From Gigaspora rosea (Eukaryota; Glomeromycota; Glomeromycetes; Diversisporales; Gigasporaceae), in NCBI GenBank assembly GCA_003550325.1, contig QKWP01000232.1, positions 18,675-82,674 of the forward strand: a stretch of 64,000 bases of DNA, given 5' to 3'. Below the pieces are notes generated by a model. It saw only the letters and a program-made list of their open reading frames with translations, searched no databases and was not told the DNA's origin. Position numbers and translations under genes: made by a program. Of the stretch, positions 21,620 to 33,979 are shown in pieces (within the stretch, counting starts at the first letter, position 1; each line of letters opens with the position of its first letter).

Positions 21620-21855
21620 TTGATGGCCTGTAACGATGACAGTCAATGTTTTAGTTGTTTTTAGATGGGTTATGGCCTGTCGAACGACGATCATAATTTG
21701 GTTTTGTAGTAGTGGCCTGTCGGAACAAAGAAAATTTTAGTTCTAAAGTAGAAGTGGCCTGTCGAACGACGATCATAATTTGGTTTTGTAGTAGTGGCCT
21801 GTCGGAACGAAGAAAATTTTAGTTCTAAAGTAGAAGTGGCCTGTCGAGACGGCAG
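21620..21855. repeat. 82-bp tandem repeat with TGGCCTGTCG submotif
   Basis: The unit starting TGGCCTGTCGAACGACGATC occurs at 21673 and 21755, and begins again at 21837, giving an 82-bp period. Each unit contains a second TGGCCTGTCGGAAC. The two full copies are nearly identical, which implies a recent duplication. It lies between the hAT-like insertion and the RPR2 gene. Confidence 0.85.
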
Positions 21856-22164
21856 CACGAGAAAGAATTGTTTGTATTGATTTCATAGCATCTTTATAGG
21901 TTTGTTTGCATGGTAATCAATTGGGGTTAAGGGGTACATTAAACAGTAGCATTTAGAAGATATTCCGTTAGGTTCAATCGATACTCTCGATTTATGTACT
22001 GTTTAGCAGAATGCGGAAGGGACAGAATGCCCATTACTGTACTTCATAGTTTTTAGTAACATTCCCTCGATGAGAGACAAAATTGCAGGTCTTTCAGAAT
22101 GTAAACCTCAAGTCTTTGCCTCGAGTTATAGAATCTATTTAAAAAACTGATTGTGAGATTCGAC

Positions 22165-22682
22165 CTATTTATTCTTTGATTGATTTTGATCATTTTTTGT
22201 GCCATAAATATTCTCTGATTTTTCTGAAAATAATTGATACCCTTTTCTTATAGGATATCCGCGTGCGGTACCGCATTGTGTGCACATCATTTGGAGTTGT
22301 GGTTCCGGTTTAGCTATTTTTATTAATAATAAATAAATGAAATTAAGATTTTCCTAAAAATTAAATCAACTACTTTAGAAAAGTACTTACATTTAATTCG
22401 GATTTGTGAAGTAACGCCCGGTAAAAGTACTGAATCACATCTTTTGCATAAAGTCCTTTTTATTGAAGGATCGATTCTGAGAACTTGTTTCGTGCCAATG
22501 GATTTCATTGTGGAGATATAGAATCGGGAGAGTGGGATTAAGCTTTTTTTAGTGTTAGTTGAAGTGTTTGTTGGCGCTGAAGTGGTAATGGTTGTCATTA
22601 AAGTTGCTGCTTGGTAAAGAAAATTCATTCTTTGATAAAGTTCACGATGTAGAACTTGGCCAGGTTCGGTTTTCTTGCCCAT
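22165..22682 (-). CDS. RPR2: RNase P protein subunit Rpr2/Rpp21
   Basis: Predicted protein of 146 aa from two exons, 22682-22391 and 22313-22165 (441 nt in total, in frame). The intron has GTAAGT and AATAG borders. The family binds the catalytic RNA of nuclear RNase P and takes part in 5' maturation of pre-tRNAs in the nucleolus. Family marks: RMNFLYQAA near residue 18, FYISTMKSIGTKQVLR at 54-69, DPSIKRTLCKRC at 71-82, and a second CTQC at 108-111. C79, C82, C108 and C111 form the zinc ribbon. The length is close to yeast Rpr2 (144 aa). The start is the first ATG of the conserved frame. The gene diverges from AAMP/SQT1 across a 413-bp gap. Confidence 0.93.
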
Positions 22683-23095
22683 TATAATGTGAGAAAAAAA
22701 AAATAGAATTATAAATGTGTTTGTTATCGTATACAGCTACGGCAAAATTTGTTCATTCAATCGGACAAATGACTGGTTGACATTCCACACAGTTGCACAG
22801 TTAGTGGGGACCTCTTGAATTATTAATACTGTAATAATTATTAATCGAGTTATCAATCAAAAAAACTAAATAATATGAACGCAGTAAATTGACCAAAAAC
22901 TTCTATTTATACTTTGATGAATATAAATCAAAAGTGTTGAAATTATATATTAATAATGATTAATAATAATATACATATTAGATAATCTTTTTACTTAAAA
23001 CCGGTTAAAGTAATTGATCTGCAATCGGCATTACAGCATTATCGCTATATAAAGAATATATAAATAATAATTTCCCGAGATCCAATTTTGACGAA
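22683..23095. promoter_or_regulatory. Shared upstream region of RPR2 and AAMP/SQT1
   Basis: These 413 bases separate the two divergently transcribed start codons and must hold both promoters. The sequence is AT-rich. Candidate TATA-like words (TATATAAAG near 23047) lie about 50 bases before the AAMP ATG. No known transcription-factor site can be named with confidence. Confidence 0.5.
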
Positions 23096-25175
23096 ATGGC
23101 AGATCAAGTATGTTATATTACTGATTCAACTTATAGAATTGGTTTATTTAATTGCAAATTCATGCATTTTTGAAAAGGAAGAATTTATTGAACAAGATGA
23201 TATCGTTGAAGAGCAAGTACTTGATGATCAGGACAACGAACCAATTCCAATGGACGATGATGATGGTAAGGGTTATTGTTTCGTTATCATTCTAATATCA
23301 TATAAAATATCTTGCGTTATTGATCAAATAATATATATAGACAACGCTGAAGTCGAGGATGAAGTAAATATAAATGAAACAAACAACGAAGAAATGGTCG
23401 AATTAGTAGATGATTCTGTGCAAGGATTCTTTGGTCATAAAGGTTAATTAGGTTGATCTTTATAAAATTTTGAAAAAAGGGGTAATATGCAAAGTATAAT
23501 AATAATATGTGCTTTGTTATTAGATTCTGTATACGCAGTTGATATGCATCCAATTGATCAAAATATTATTGTATCCGGTGGTGGTGATGAAAAAAGTTTT
23601 CTGTGGCGGTCGGATACTGGAGAACAAATTTGTGAACTTTCAGGTAATTAAAAGTTTTTAAAAAGCACCTACCTTTATTAATTTCTAAATTTAATAACAA
23701 TCTTTATTTATAACAGGCCACGTGGACACAGTCCAATCTGTATTATTCAGTAAAGATGGGCAATATGTAGCAAGTGGCGGTATGGATGGTAAAGTTTTCG
23801 TGTGGAAAGTTGATAGTAGAGAACTCATCGCATCGTTAGAAGGTCCTGATGAAGTTGTGGTAAGTTATTTTATTATAAAGGATCATACCTTTTTCTTGTT
23901 TTCAAATTAATTTTATTTATTTATTTTTATTTATTTATAGTGGTTGGATTGGCATCCTAAAGGCACGATTCTCCTAGCAGGTGCAAATGATGCAACGATA
24001 TGGATGTGGCAAAGTACATTTCTATCCAGATCATGAATGTGTGTTATGTCATCTTTTTTTTAATTATATATTATTTTTTATCCTAGTTCCATCTGGCAAT
24101 TGTATGAATGTTTTTTCTGGACATGCAGGTCCAGTAACTGCAGGTCAATTCACACCAGATGGTAAAAAAATTGTCACTGGATCAGAAGATTCCTCTTTAA
24201 TGTTATGGGATCCAAAAACTGCAATAACAACCTTAAAAATATCAAGTATGCAAATCTAGAAATTATTCAAACTTTCGTAAATATTATTTACATATAATTA
24301 TTACTATTATATTTGTTATTAGGGGAAGATGCACGATTTCATAGAGAAGGCATTACTTCACTTGCGATAAATAAAGAAAGTGCATTGGTTCTTACTGGAT
24401 CTACAGATGGTTCCGCTATATTAGTAAATTTATCTAATGGAGCGGTATGTATTTTATATCAATTTTTAATTTATTTATACCTTGATAATTTTAATTTGTA
24501 TTTTATTAATTGATCTAGATCCTTGGATCTTTTGAAAATCATACGGAATCAGTTGAAACAGTTGGATTTTGTAATGTCCTCCCTTTATCTGCTACGGGTT
24601 CTGTAGATAATAAACTTAATATTTGGGATGTTAATACTATGAGATTACGCCAAACTTGTCATCATGAAGTATGCTTTAGGTTCATTGTTTAAAATTGCTT
24701 TGCATTTTATTAATCTATCTATTTAACTAAAAAAAATTTTTTTTTTTTAAGGACGCAATAATTAAACTTCAGTGGCATCTAGATTCTCCATTACTGACAA
24801 CTTGTTCGGCAGATCGGACGGTTCGCTTGTGGGATGGTCGAACTGGTAATAATGAAAAAACTTGGCATGGACATCAGGATTCTATATTAGGATTTTCGCT
24901 TTCAAAGTATGAGTCAAAGATTCGCGTAATTTTTATGGAGCTGGTATTTCGTATCCTTACGAATTATATACTAATACGTGACGCTACAAGTCAGACGTAA
25001 ATTATGGTCACTTAGTGTATAATTCGTAATATTAAACAAACGTAGAATACCGGTTTCCTTTTTTATATGTCATAGTATACTCAAACGTTATTAATATATA
25101 TATATCAATTTTAGTGATGGTAAAAAAGTTATAACGGCAGGTGATGACCACGTTTGTCTTGTATTTAATGTTTAA
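23096..25175 (+). CDS. SQT1: WD40-repeat protein, AAMP/Sqt1 family
   Basis: Eleven exons (23096-23107, 23178-23265, 23341-23442, 23524-23643, 23717-23859, 23941-24013, 24087-24245, 24323-24444, 24519-24668, 24752-24906, 25115-25175) total 1185 nt and encode 394 aa; all introns are GT-AG. The protein has an acidic N-terminus (EEFIEQDDIVEEQ, PMDDDDD), then WD repeats from about residue 68: HPIDQNIIVSGGGDEKSFLW, FSKDGQYVASGGMDGKVFVW, HPKGTILLAGANDATIWMW, FTPDGKKIVTGSEDSSLMLW, and others to DDHVCLVFNV. Yeast Sqt1 chaperones ribosomal protein L10 (uL16) for 60S assembly; human AAMP is the orthologue. The order and acidic head fit this family better than other WD40 proteins. It converges with GLC3. 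Confidence 0.9.
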
Positions 25176-25429
25176 ATTACTTTGAGATAAAGGATAATTC
25201 TTCATTTTGTAAATTATTCAAATATTTAAATGCTACCATAATGGCCGTACAGGGGATTCATTAATGGGACAATGGTGTTTTGGATTTCATATATATTAAA
25301 TAAATGAATTATTAAACTAATTGATATAGTTTAATAGTAAAAATTACATACGAAATTACACTAATACAATAATTAATATATATTAATAAATCCTTTATTA
25401 ATAAACATGCCTTAGACAATTTATCTAAC

Positions 25430-25640
25430 GTTATCTGAACTGTTGGCAACATAACAAATCATAAATTTAAATGTCCCCAAATTTTTGTGGATCAATTGCT
25501 TACGAGTTACACTCGTAGCAACTTTCAATTGATCAGAGTTTGACTTTTCTTCGCCCTTAAGCAGAAGAGCGTCCTTTACCCAACAAAGGGGGTCCGGCCG
25601 TTGGTTGAGATATTCTCAGAAATGTCAAGATATCAATTAT
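25430..25640. ncRNA. Possible structured RNA between SQT1 and GLC3
   Basis: The gap between the convergent genes has an unusually GC-rich block. It contains a long hairpin (GATCAATTG pairing with CAATTGATC, with an inner TACGAGT/ACTCGTA stem, 25490-25540), a CTTC/GAAG hairpin and a CCAAC/GTTGG stem (25575-25605). AAATTTTTGTGG just before the first hairpin resembles an Sm-binding site. I could not match it to U1, U2, U4, U5, U6, SRP or RNase P RNA. It may equally be a 3' UTR structure or a decayed repeat. Confidence 0.25.
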
Positions 25641-26048
25641 CATCATAGACGTGTAATAATAGTATCATAGTGCGAATTATGCTTCGTTGTTCGATATTTC
25701 GCAACTTGATTGACTTTTCGCTTACTTTTATCGAGGGTTTGGCAAATATATTAAAATATTAGGTGAAAAAGAAAACGCCGAGTTTTATACGAAACCAGGG
25801 ACAGTTCTATTCTCGAAAGAGCTTTAACACAACCAAAACATTCAATAAATCCGGAATCAATTTCATATGATATGAATGAATCGCAAATATTGGGATCGAA
25901 ATCTTATATAGAATGTAATTAATTTACATATATATATAGAATTTTATTAATTTATGTATTTAATGTAAATGTTAACATTTTTTCACATGTTATAATTTAA
26001 ATCCAAATCAGTGTTATACAACAAAACATAATTTAGAAACAAATGTAG

Positions 26049-29000
26049 TTAATCATGGGATAACACGAGTGCAATTCTGCACGGAATGTAAACCTATCAA
26101 AAAATATAATAAAAATTATTATATAATGCATGGATACGAATCAAAGATAAAATAAAATTGCTTACCTGAATATAATTCTTTCTTCCATTCCAGGGTTCGG
26201 GTTTTGATATATATGTTTGACTTTCATCTACTCTATTGTGTCCTCCATGCTTTTCACTATCGGAATTGATCACTATTTTATAGCTACCTGGCCACTCTGT
26301 GCCAATTCTGTAATCGACGAATGATTGAGTTGGATGAAAATTAAAAATCCAAAGCAAATTTCCTCGTTCAAATACAATTAACTTATCATCTTCGTGTTTT
26401 AGGGAAATATATGCCTTGTTAAAGAATTTACCCTGTAAATTTTGAATACAATAATAAATAGGAAAATGCTTAAATTTATAACTAAAAATTGTTTACCTGT
26501 GGAGAGGATAACCAACCAAATTTCTCTTCAGTATTTTGTAGTGTTTTGTCAAACTCGTTTAAATATTTATATCTTAGTAAATTGTCATCGACAACATTCC
26601 ATTGTCTCCTCGCGTAATGATATGAGTTGTTATTCCCAGCACGCGGGAAATCTAGCCATTCAGGATGACCAAATTCATTACCTTCAAAGTTGAGATAACC
26701 TTCGCCACCAAGGCCGTGAGTCAACAAACTATATAACATTTGTTTATAAGTGATTAATTCTTATAAAAGAAAATTAAATAATGATATTCACCGAATCATT
26801 TTATGCAGAGCCAATCCACGATCAATAATTGGTGTAAGCGGTGTTAAATCTGACATGTGCGTATACATTTCTTTATCCATGAGCCAGAAAGCAAGAGTCT
26901 TGTCTCCGACAAGAGCTTGATCATGTGATTCGCAATATGCAATAGTTTTTTCCTAAAAATTATTTTAATTAATGAATCTATAATTGGATCAAGCATAAAT
27001 ACGTAAAATACATAATAAACGACGGATACCATATGTCTACGATTAGTAAGAGTCCAACATATATTTCCAATGTTCCAATCATCGTCACGTAATTCTTTTA
27101 ATATTTTGATCCACATGTCTGGAATAGCCATAGCAAGGCGATAATCAAATCCAACACCACCTTCTGAGACGGGACGACATAGACCAGGCATTCCGGATAC
27201 ATCTATAGTTCATAAAATATTAAAATATAGATTGATTGAGTTTTAATGTAGAATGGTAAATAATTTATAAATGTATTAATAATATTTACCTTCGGCGACG
27301 GTAATTATGTTTGGATATAATGAGTGAAGCATTTCATTTGCCTTAAGAGGTATAGTAAACATATTAATATTTTTAAATGAAACGTATTGAGAATGTATTA
27401 ATAACAAAATTTTATATTTTATCGTAACGTACCAACATCAAATATATTACACTCTCTTCATCTACAGAATCACCAAAGTATTCGTGATAATCACCAGAGA
27501 AACCCGTACCGATACCATGATGAATGTACATCATGCTGGTGACACCATCGAATCTAAATCCATCAAATTTGTATTCTTCCATAAAGAATCGAAGATTTGA
27601 TAGTAAGAAACGAAGTACTTCCCAATTGCCATAATTAAACAGACGGCTATATAAAGAAAAGATTGATTTAGTGTATTTTTTAAATACACGGAAATGTTAA
27701 AAATTGAATGAATGATACTATTCACCTGTCCCAAAGATCATGACGCCCTTTTCCTCCTTCATGGAAGTAACAATGATCGGAACCATCAAACATATTTAAT
27801 CCATCCAACACATTCTTACATGCATGTGAATGTACAATATCTAGTAATATATATAAACCCATGCCATGAGCAGTATCTATGAGCCGCATTAATTCTTCAG
27901 GAGTTCCTGGGTACAAAATAAATTAAACAAAATCTTGTTATCTTGAATTATCTTGGGTTGGTCACATTATAACAATAATTATAAAAATAATATTCTTACC
28001 ATAACGACTGGAAGCGGCGAAAAAACTAGTTACTTGATATCCAAAAGAAGCATAATAAGCATGTTCCATAATTGCCATCAATTGAATAGCATTGTAACCA
28101 AGGTCTTTAATACGTCTCAATACATTGTCTGTAAACTCATTATAAGTACCGACGCGTCCTTCAGGTGTAGATATACCGACTATAATTTATAAATGCTAAT
28201 TAGAGCGTAAAATAATAGTCGAACTTATAAGATACAAATGAATAACCTAAATACCATGAGCCTCATAAATTCTCAAACTTTTTGGTTTTGGAGGAGCTTT
28301 ATTTTTCCAACAATACTTTTCAGGTGGATTCCAAAAGATGGCGTCATATGCAGGACTAACAGATAAATCTTGAGTTACTCGCTTGATCCAGGCAGGAAGA
28401 CGATCAATTCTTTCACCTTCGGGAGTAATCATGGATATCTATTTGAATTAACGTTGACCAAATTATATTATCAAAAAATAAAAATCAAAAAAAAAAAAAA
28501 AAACATATACTTTTATTTTTGAACCATGAGGAATAGCAGGGACACCATTCTTGGAAGGAACGCGAATTTCCCATACACCAAATGAATCTTTTTTCATTGG
28601 ATGCGCAGAGGTGTTCCAGTCATCTGAAAGTTTTCAAATAAGAAAGATTAAGGAATTTATATTTTCGCGAATACTCAATTACAGCATTCATCGAATATCA
28701 TTAAAACCACTAAAAAAAAAAAAAAAAGGATACTAAAATCGCCAATCAAACTCGCATTCGTGGCATTAGGAGCCCACTCGCGATAAATTATATCACCATT
28801 TGGTTGTACATTGAGACCGAAATGTTCATAACCACGTGTAAATTTATCGAAACCCCCTTCATTTTGATTAATATTTTGAACCCATTTCTTTAAAGAAACG
28901 TGCCTATGACAATGAGTACCAAATAATTTATGATTTAATATAAATTAAATTAGAAACTTTAGTGTATGATATCGAGAATAACACACCTTCGTTTCAGAAC

Positions 29001-29084
29001 GGGAGCGAAAGGTTCCAACCAAGGATCAACTTTAATAATTCCAGTTCCGTCAGTGGTATTATTTTCCATTGCGGTAGGAGACAT
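26049..29084 (-). CDS. GLC3: 1,4-alpha-glucan (glycogen) branching enzyme
   Basis: Thirteen exons on the minus strand (29084-28987, 28903-28734, 28623-28511, 28438-28255, 28179-28000, 27906-27726, 27646-27433, 27341-27290, 27202-27030, 26952-26792, 26728-26497, 26432-26166, 26093-26049) total 2070 nt and encode 689 aa, close to the usual size of about 700. The enzyme makes alpha-1,6 branches in cytosolic glycogen. It has a CBM48 region near residues 50-150 ([17 protein letters not shown]), then a GH13 barrel: [19 protein letters not shown] with nucleophile D342, ITVAEDVSGMP with acid/base E397, [14 protein letters not shown], and [16 protein letters not shown]. The D-E spacing of 55 equals that of human GBE1 (D357, E412). 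The C-terminal beta domain ends [14 protein letters not shown]. No broken exon was seen. Confidence 0.97.
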
Positions 29085-29800
29085 TTTGGAAACTTATGTA
29101 CGAGTATGACGAGTATGATATTAAATAATAAAGGTTGTAGTAACGACGCAAGTTGGCGTTAACACGAAATATACATACGAGAGATAAGGCGTTGATGTGA
29201 ATGCCTTTTTATATCCACTTTACACCATAGATAGTTAGTCAACCAAAAAAGGATAAAAGAAAAATTATGCCTTTCACGCTCTAATCAACCCACTTTAATA
29301 ATTTAAATAAAGATCGGACATTGACATGAGCTTTTTTAGATAAAAAAACACGTTTATATTTGAAGTGACTATACGTAATTATCATATAATGATCATCTAA
29401 TTGGGAATTTGAGTTACTACAACTTTTCTTCCGATTATTATATTTTTGCTATTTGACTAAAATTCGATTACATGCATCATTATATACAAAAAAGTTACGC
29501 TCTATAGATCTATTAATGGAGTATTGTTACTCCAGAGTAAATTAAAAGTATAAACTACTATATACGTGTGGTACTCCAGAACTACCGGTACTCAACAATC
29601 ATACGACTTGTTTCAATTTTCAAATCGTTAAAACTTTTTATACAAGAAATTTTTCAAAAGTTACGGTTTTTTGAGAAACCTCGTATAATAGATTAGAAAG
29701 TTAAAAGTAGCTCTATCGCGTGATGTGGATCATTTCCAATCGTTTTCATATTAAAGTATATATCAGTTTAAATAAATTTTTTTTTTTATTCTACAGTTTT
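29085..29800. other. GLC3 upstream region
   Basis: No gene is seen on either strand. The 250 bases next to the ATG should contain the GLC3 promoter and 5' UTR. A TTTTTATATCC stretch near 29204 is a possible core element. The remainder is AT-rich. Confidence 0.4.
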
Positions 29801-29809
29801 GTAGATTAA

Positions 29810-30310
29810 AAAAAAATTTTTTTGATCGAAATTGAACAGGTGGGTGCCAATATAATTTCGGTCGAAACTTTAAAAGTTTAAAAAAAAAATCTTTGCCACG
29901 ACTTCCACATTTTTAAAAATTTCAAAAGTTTGATCAAAGATATCTTGGCACCCACCTGACCAATTTCGACAAAAAGTTTTATTTTGATAATACAGTTCAT
30001 CAAAATTGGTCAGGTGGGCGCTAAGATATATTAAAAATGTTTGTTAGAAGTCGTGGCGAAGATTTTTTTAAAAAATTTGGCCGAAGGTATCTTGGCATCC
30101 ACCTGACCAATTCGATAAGGCTTTTGTTTTAATTCTATAAAATAAAATATTTTATTGAAATTGGTCGAATGAATGTCAAGATATCTTTGATTAAAAATGC
30201 TTGTTAGAAACCATGGCGAAGATTTTTTAAAACTTTGATCGAAGATATCATGGCGCCCACCTGACCAATTTCGATAAAATTTTTTTTATTAATTCTACAA
30301 AACTGTAGAA
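29810..30310. repeat. Alternating inverted repeats of a CACCTGACCAATTTCG unit
   Basis: The unit GGCRCCCACCTGACCAATTT appears in both orientations at about 29836, 29950, 30004, 30092 and 30252, with a weaker copy near 30160, each next to TTTTGATCGAAG and AAAGATATCTTGGC-like stretches. Successive units are head-to-head and tail-to-tail, so several alternative hairpins are possible. No ORF survives. Confidence 0.75.
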
Positions 30311-30539
30311 TTAAAATTTATCGAATTAAAGTTAAAATTACTTTTACGATGAAAACGATTGGCCAATTTTCGTCATGACTGGGGACTCACTTACGTCACA
30401 TTATGTCATATAAAATTATTTTAGCGCTTATAAGAAATCGTTTGCAATTTGTGCAAGGGTAATTTCCTAAATCGATTAAAAATTTTTGGAAATTTATGAG
30501 TTATTTTGGATAAGTCTCATTACACGAGCAAAAAACGAT

Positions 30540-30660
30540 TGTAAAAAGTACTCATTGTAGCGCAGAGCGCTATTCTCGGCGCGCGAATAGACTAGCGAGA
30601 TGAGAAGAGATGCGCTGCTCACCGCTCAAAAATTTTTTCGCTAGTCGAACAAAATGTCTT
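30540..30660. other. Short GC-rich island of unknown role
   Basis: In otherwise AT-rich DNA, a block around AGCGCAGAGCGCTATTCTCG and a GCGCGCGAATAG stretch stands out (30570-30600). It includes the near-palindrome AGCGCAGAGCGCT. There is no tRNA- or rRNA-like feature and no ORF. Confidence 0.3.
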
Positions 30661-31083
30661 TATATAATAAATTATTCTCTATATATTTTTGATTACTAAG
30701 CTGATCAAAATAATTAAAATCAGACCTAAGTTAATTATCCCTAACCTAATTTGGTAAATTCATATACTTAGCCAAATCTCTACGTACCACCTAATTGTTC
30801 GTCTGTTTGATTCAGAAAATGTGACCAGAGTGTTGATCAGTCTATTCATTAAATTTGTAAAATTACGACATTTGATCTTTGAATGTAATACCCTATTCCT
30901 TTTTTTTTTATTATTATATTATTATACTATTATAAAATTATCGTCGGTTACGAGTGTTTCTTATATTTTTACCAATCATTTTGTTTATGTATAAGAAAAT
31001 GATAGAAATTATTAGACTGTGAGAATATAGTACGACATAGCATAGTGTTTCAAGTCGATATAGTATTAGTCGACTTAACCGAC

Positions 31084-31805
31084 TTAGGGTGTTCTCAAGC
31101 ATCTCAATCAATTGATTTAATAATGATCGTGATAATACTCAAGCATCAATATCAATGACGATATTAATAGAATTAAATGCTTGAGCATACTCTTTTTCTT
31201 TTGATTGTGATCTTCACTATGCCATCAAAAACAACTAAAAATCCAATAAAAAAATTCTATTCAACTGACTGTCGAAGCTTCAACTTTAGTTGCATCAGCT
31301 TCTCCTTTTAATGATTATACAATTTAAATTTTTTGTTGCAACAACAACAGAATCAATTTATCGAATCGTTAGAAGTAATAATTTTTTTATGTTATTATTA
31401 TTTAAAAAATATATTGTATTTATTATATTCATATTAAGGTATCTATCGATCATTTGTTTTAAAAGCTTCAAGCATTATCAATAAAATGCTTATTTTTTGG
31501 ATCAGATTGAAACTTGGTTGTTTATTATTATGATTGAATATAAAGTAATGCTTGAGTGACCTTTATCATTGACAAATTTGGGTTGTATCTCACTGATTTT
31601 GATTCATTTATTCGATTTCTGACTAATTAAAAATTTACTTCCGATCCATTGAGTAAGATGCTTGAGAACACCCATATTCAACTAATTTAGTCGATTTTTT
31701 AAAAGTCAACTTAGGGTGTTCTCAAGCATCTCAATCAATTGATTTAACAATGACAGTGATGATGCTCAAGCATCCACATCAATAACGATATTAATAGAAT
31801 TATTT
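31084..31805. mobile_element. MITE with GGGTGTTCTCAAGCATCT ends plus an adjacent partial copy
   Basis: A left end GGGTGTTCTCAAGCATCT at about 31088 is answered by its inverse AGATGCTTGAGAACACCC-like sequence at 31655-31673. The first 95 bases of the element are then repeated directly from about 31713 to 31805. The same terminal word recurs at 19766, 37412 and 45346. A target duplication was not found, so the superfamily stays open. Confidence 0.6.
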
Positions 31806-32569
31806 AACACTAATCATAAAGGGCTGTTAGAATGGTTGCTTGATTCGACTATTTTGATTTTCACGTACACCAGATGATTAGCTAAAACTCACATGACTGT
31901 AATCTTCATTCTTATTTGAAAAAGATTCATCTATATTTCGCAAAATATTGGATAAATCCGTAAATTACCCATCACCATAATATAGAACTTTCACTTGGAT
32001 ACTAATTAATAGTCAGATATCCGTTAAATTTAATATGAAAACGGATAATGGATCCAAGCTATATTATATATTGTAAAAGATTGATTAATTTAACTTAACA
32101 TTTAATGACGGGTCTAACTCTAGCAGCGATTTAAAAAAAATAAAAAGGTCGATTCAAATAAAATATATAAAACAAAAAAGAACGATTCAAAGCATAATTG
32201 AAAAAAATGAAACATGTAACACTAAAAGAGTTTAAATTATTATATCATTAATAAATATGAATATGATATTATTTTTAATAATATGTTACGTCAAGAATCG
32301 CCCGAGTCATCTTTCAATCAGTGAAAATTGAAAAATGACAACTGTAAAGTGCTGACTCTATGATTGGTACTCCTGCATTGTTATGAGATTAATTTCTTGG
32401 GACTAGATTAGATCGTTATTGTAAGAAAACGTTATTTGTCTTTTGTTATTTTTTGGTTAGCATTATGCAATTAAATTTTAATATATTAAATAATTGAAAT
32501 AAAGTTTTGAACAAAAGCGAATAACCAAATTAGAAAAGAAATTGTCTAACCTTAGTAAGCTTAGATTTT

Positions 32570-32790
32570 TTTAAACAAAAACTAAATTACAAATCGAGTA
32601 ACTTGTCATTTCACAATTCTCTATGTTAATATCGCATAACGATAATCATTTGTAATCGTTTTTCAAACAAAAGCTAAACTACAAATCGAGTAACTTGTCT
32701 TTTCGAACTTCCTTGAAATAATATCACATAACCAGTTGTGATTATTCTTTCAAACAAGGCCAAATTACAAATCGAGTAACTTGTCTTTAG
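32570..32790. repeat. Three-copy tandem repeat, about 86-92 bp period
   Basis: The word ACAAATCGAGTAACTTGTC occurs at 32589, 32681 and 32767, each time preceded by a TTCAAACAAAAGC-like stretch. The copies are diverged. No gene is seen. Confidence 0.7.
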
Positions 32791-33017
32791 TGTTATCATA
32801 TTTTCTTATCTTTTGTAAATTTATTTAAAAATGAAGTTTCAGAAAAGTAAACATCGAATCCCTTTTTCTTAGAGAATTAGATTTACTTGAGAAATATCAT
32901 TAATGTAATTGATAAATATTATTTTAATGCGCGAATAAATGTGATATTTACAGTACAGCAAGTATGTAATTTTTGTTACATTTATTACATGATAAAACTT
33001 ATACCAAAACTTTCTAA

Positions 33018-33979
33018 AGGCGCTTTCAAGCAAAAAAGTCAGACCTTCCCTTGAGGGGATATCCATTGTCTGACCATTGTTGATAGTGCATCACATGGAT
33101 TATTCATGAGCGTTTCATAGTTCGTCTCATGCGGCACAGAAAACAATTAGAATAATATGCAGGGGCAAGTATATATTAATAAATATCGATACCAGAAATA
33201 CCTCTAAAGAAAAAGCAAAAAAGTGTTCCCGGAACTAAGTTTATTATTAAAGTTGAAAATTCCGAAATAGAACTGACATAAGCTGTTAATCGATCGATCG
33301 TCATATTTTATATTAATTCTGCACATTTTTATATTACTCGATCGTCACATGTACATGATTTTATTTTCTCGATCGTCGCATGTTTTTATTTTAAAGTTCT
33401 GCTACTTGATCGTTACATGTTTTTATTTTTATATAATAAATATTTTAATTTATACATACAGTACATATTACAATCATTGATTGTATACACTGCAAAAGCT
33501 AAATTTATCTTTTGTTGAAAGATTATACAAATTAGAATTTAAATGCGATTAATCAATTAACTAATTGTAATCGATTTTGCAACTTTCGATTTGTATCACT
33601 AGTGAAATCATCAAAAACGACCATCCACAATAATCTAAAGTTTAAGCGACGATTGCAATTGTTATACGAATTTTAAGACATAAACAATTGTTGTTTAAAT
33701 TTTAAAGAACTATCGCAAATGATCTCTTGACCCGAGAAAGTGAAAGTAAGATTTACTTAATGATAAACTTAGTTCCGGAACATTTTTTTGTTTTTCTTTA
33801 GAGATATTTCTGGTATCGATATTTATCCCTGCATATTATAATTGTTCTAATTGTTTTCTGTGCCGCATGAGACGAACTATGAAATACTCATGAATAATCC
33901 ATGTGATGCACTATCAACAATGGTCAGACAATGGATATCCTCTCAAGGGAAGGACCGACTTTTTTGCTTGAAAGCGCTC
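33018..33979. mobile_element. MITE-like element, 962 bp, with inverted ends of about 220 bp
   Basis: 33018-33243 is mirrored by 33768-33979 with only scattered differences (for example GGCGCTTTCAAGCAAAAAAG against CTTTTTTGCTTGAAAGCGCT). TAA stands outside both ends (33015-33017, 33980-33982). The central 520 bp include four CGATCGTCACATG-like repeats (33290-33425). No transposase is present. The right end lies only 132 bp before the Fanzor start codon. Confidence 0.65.
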
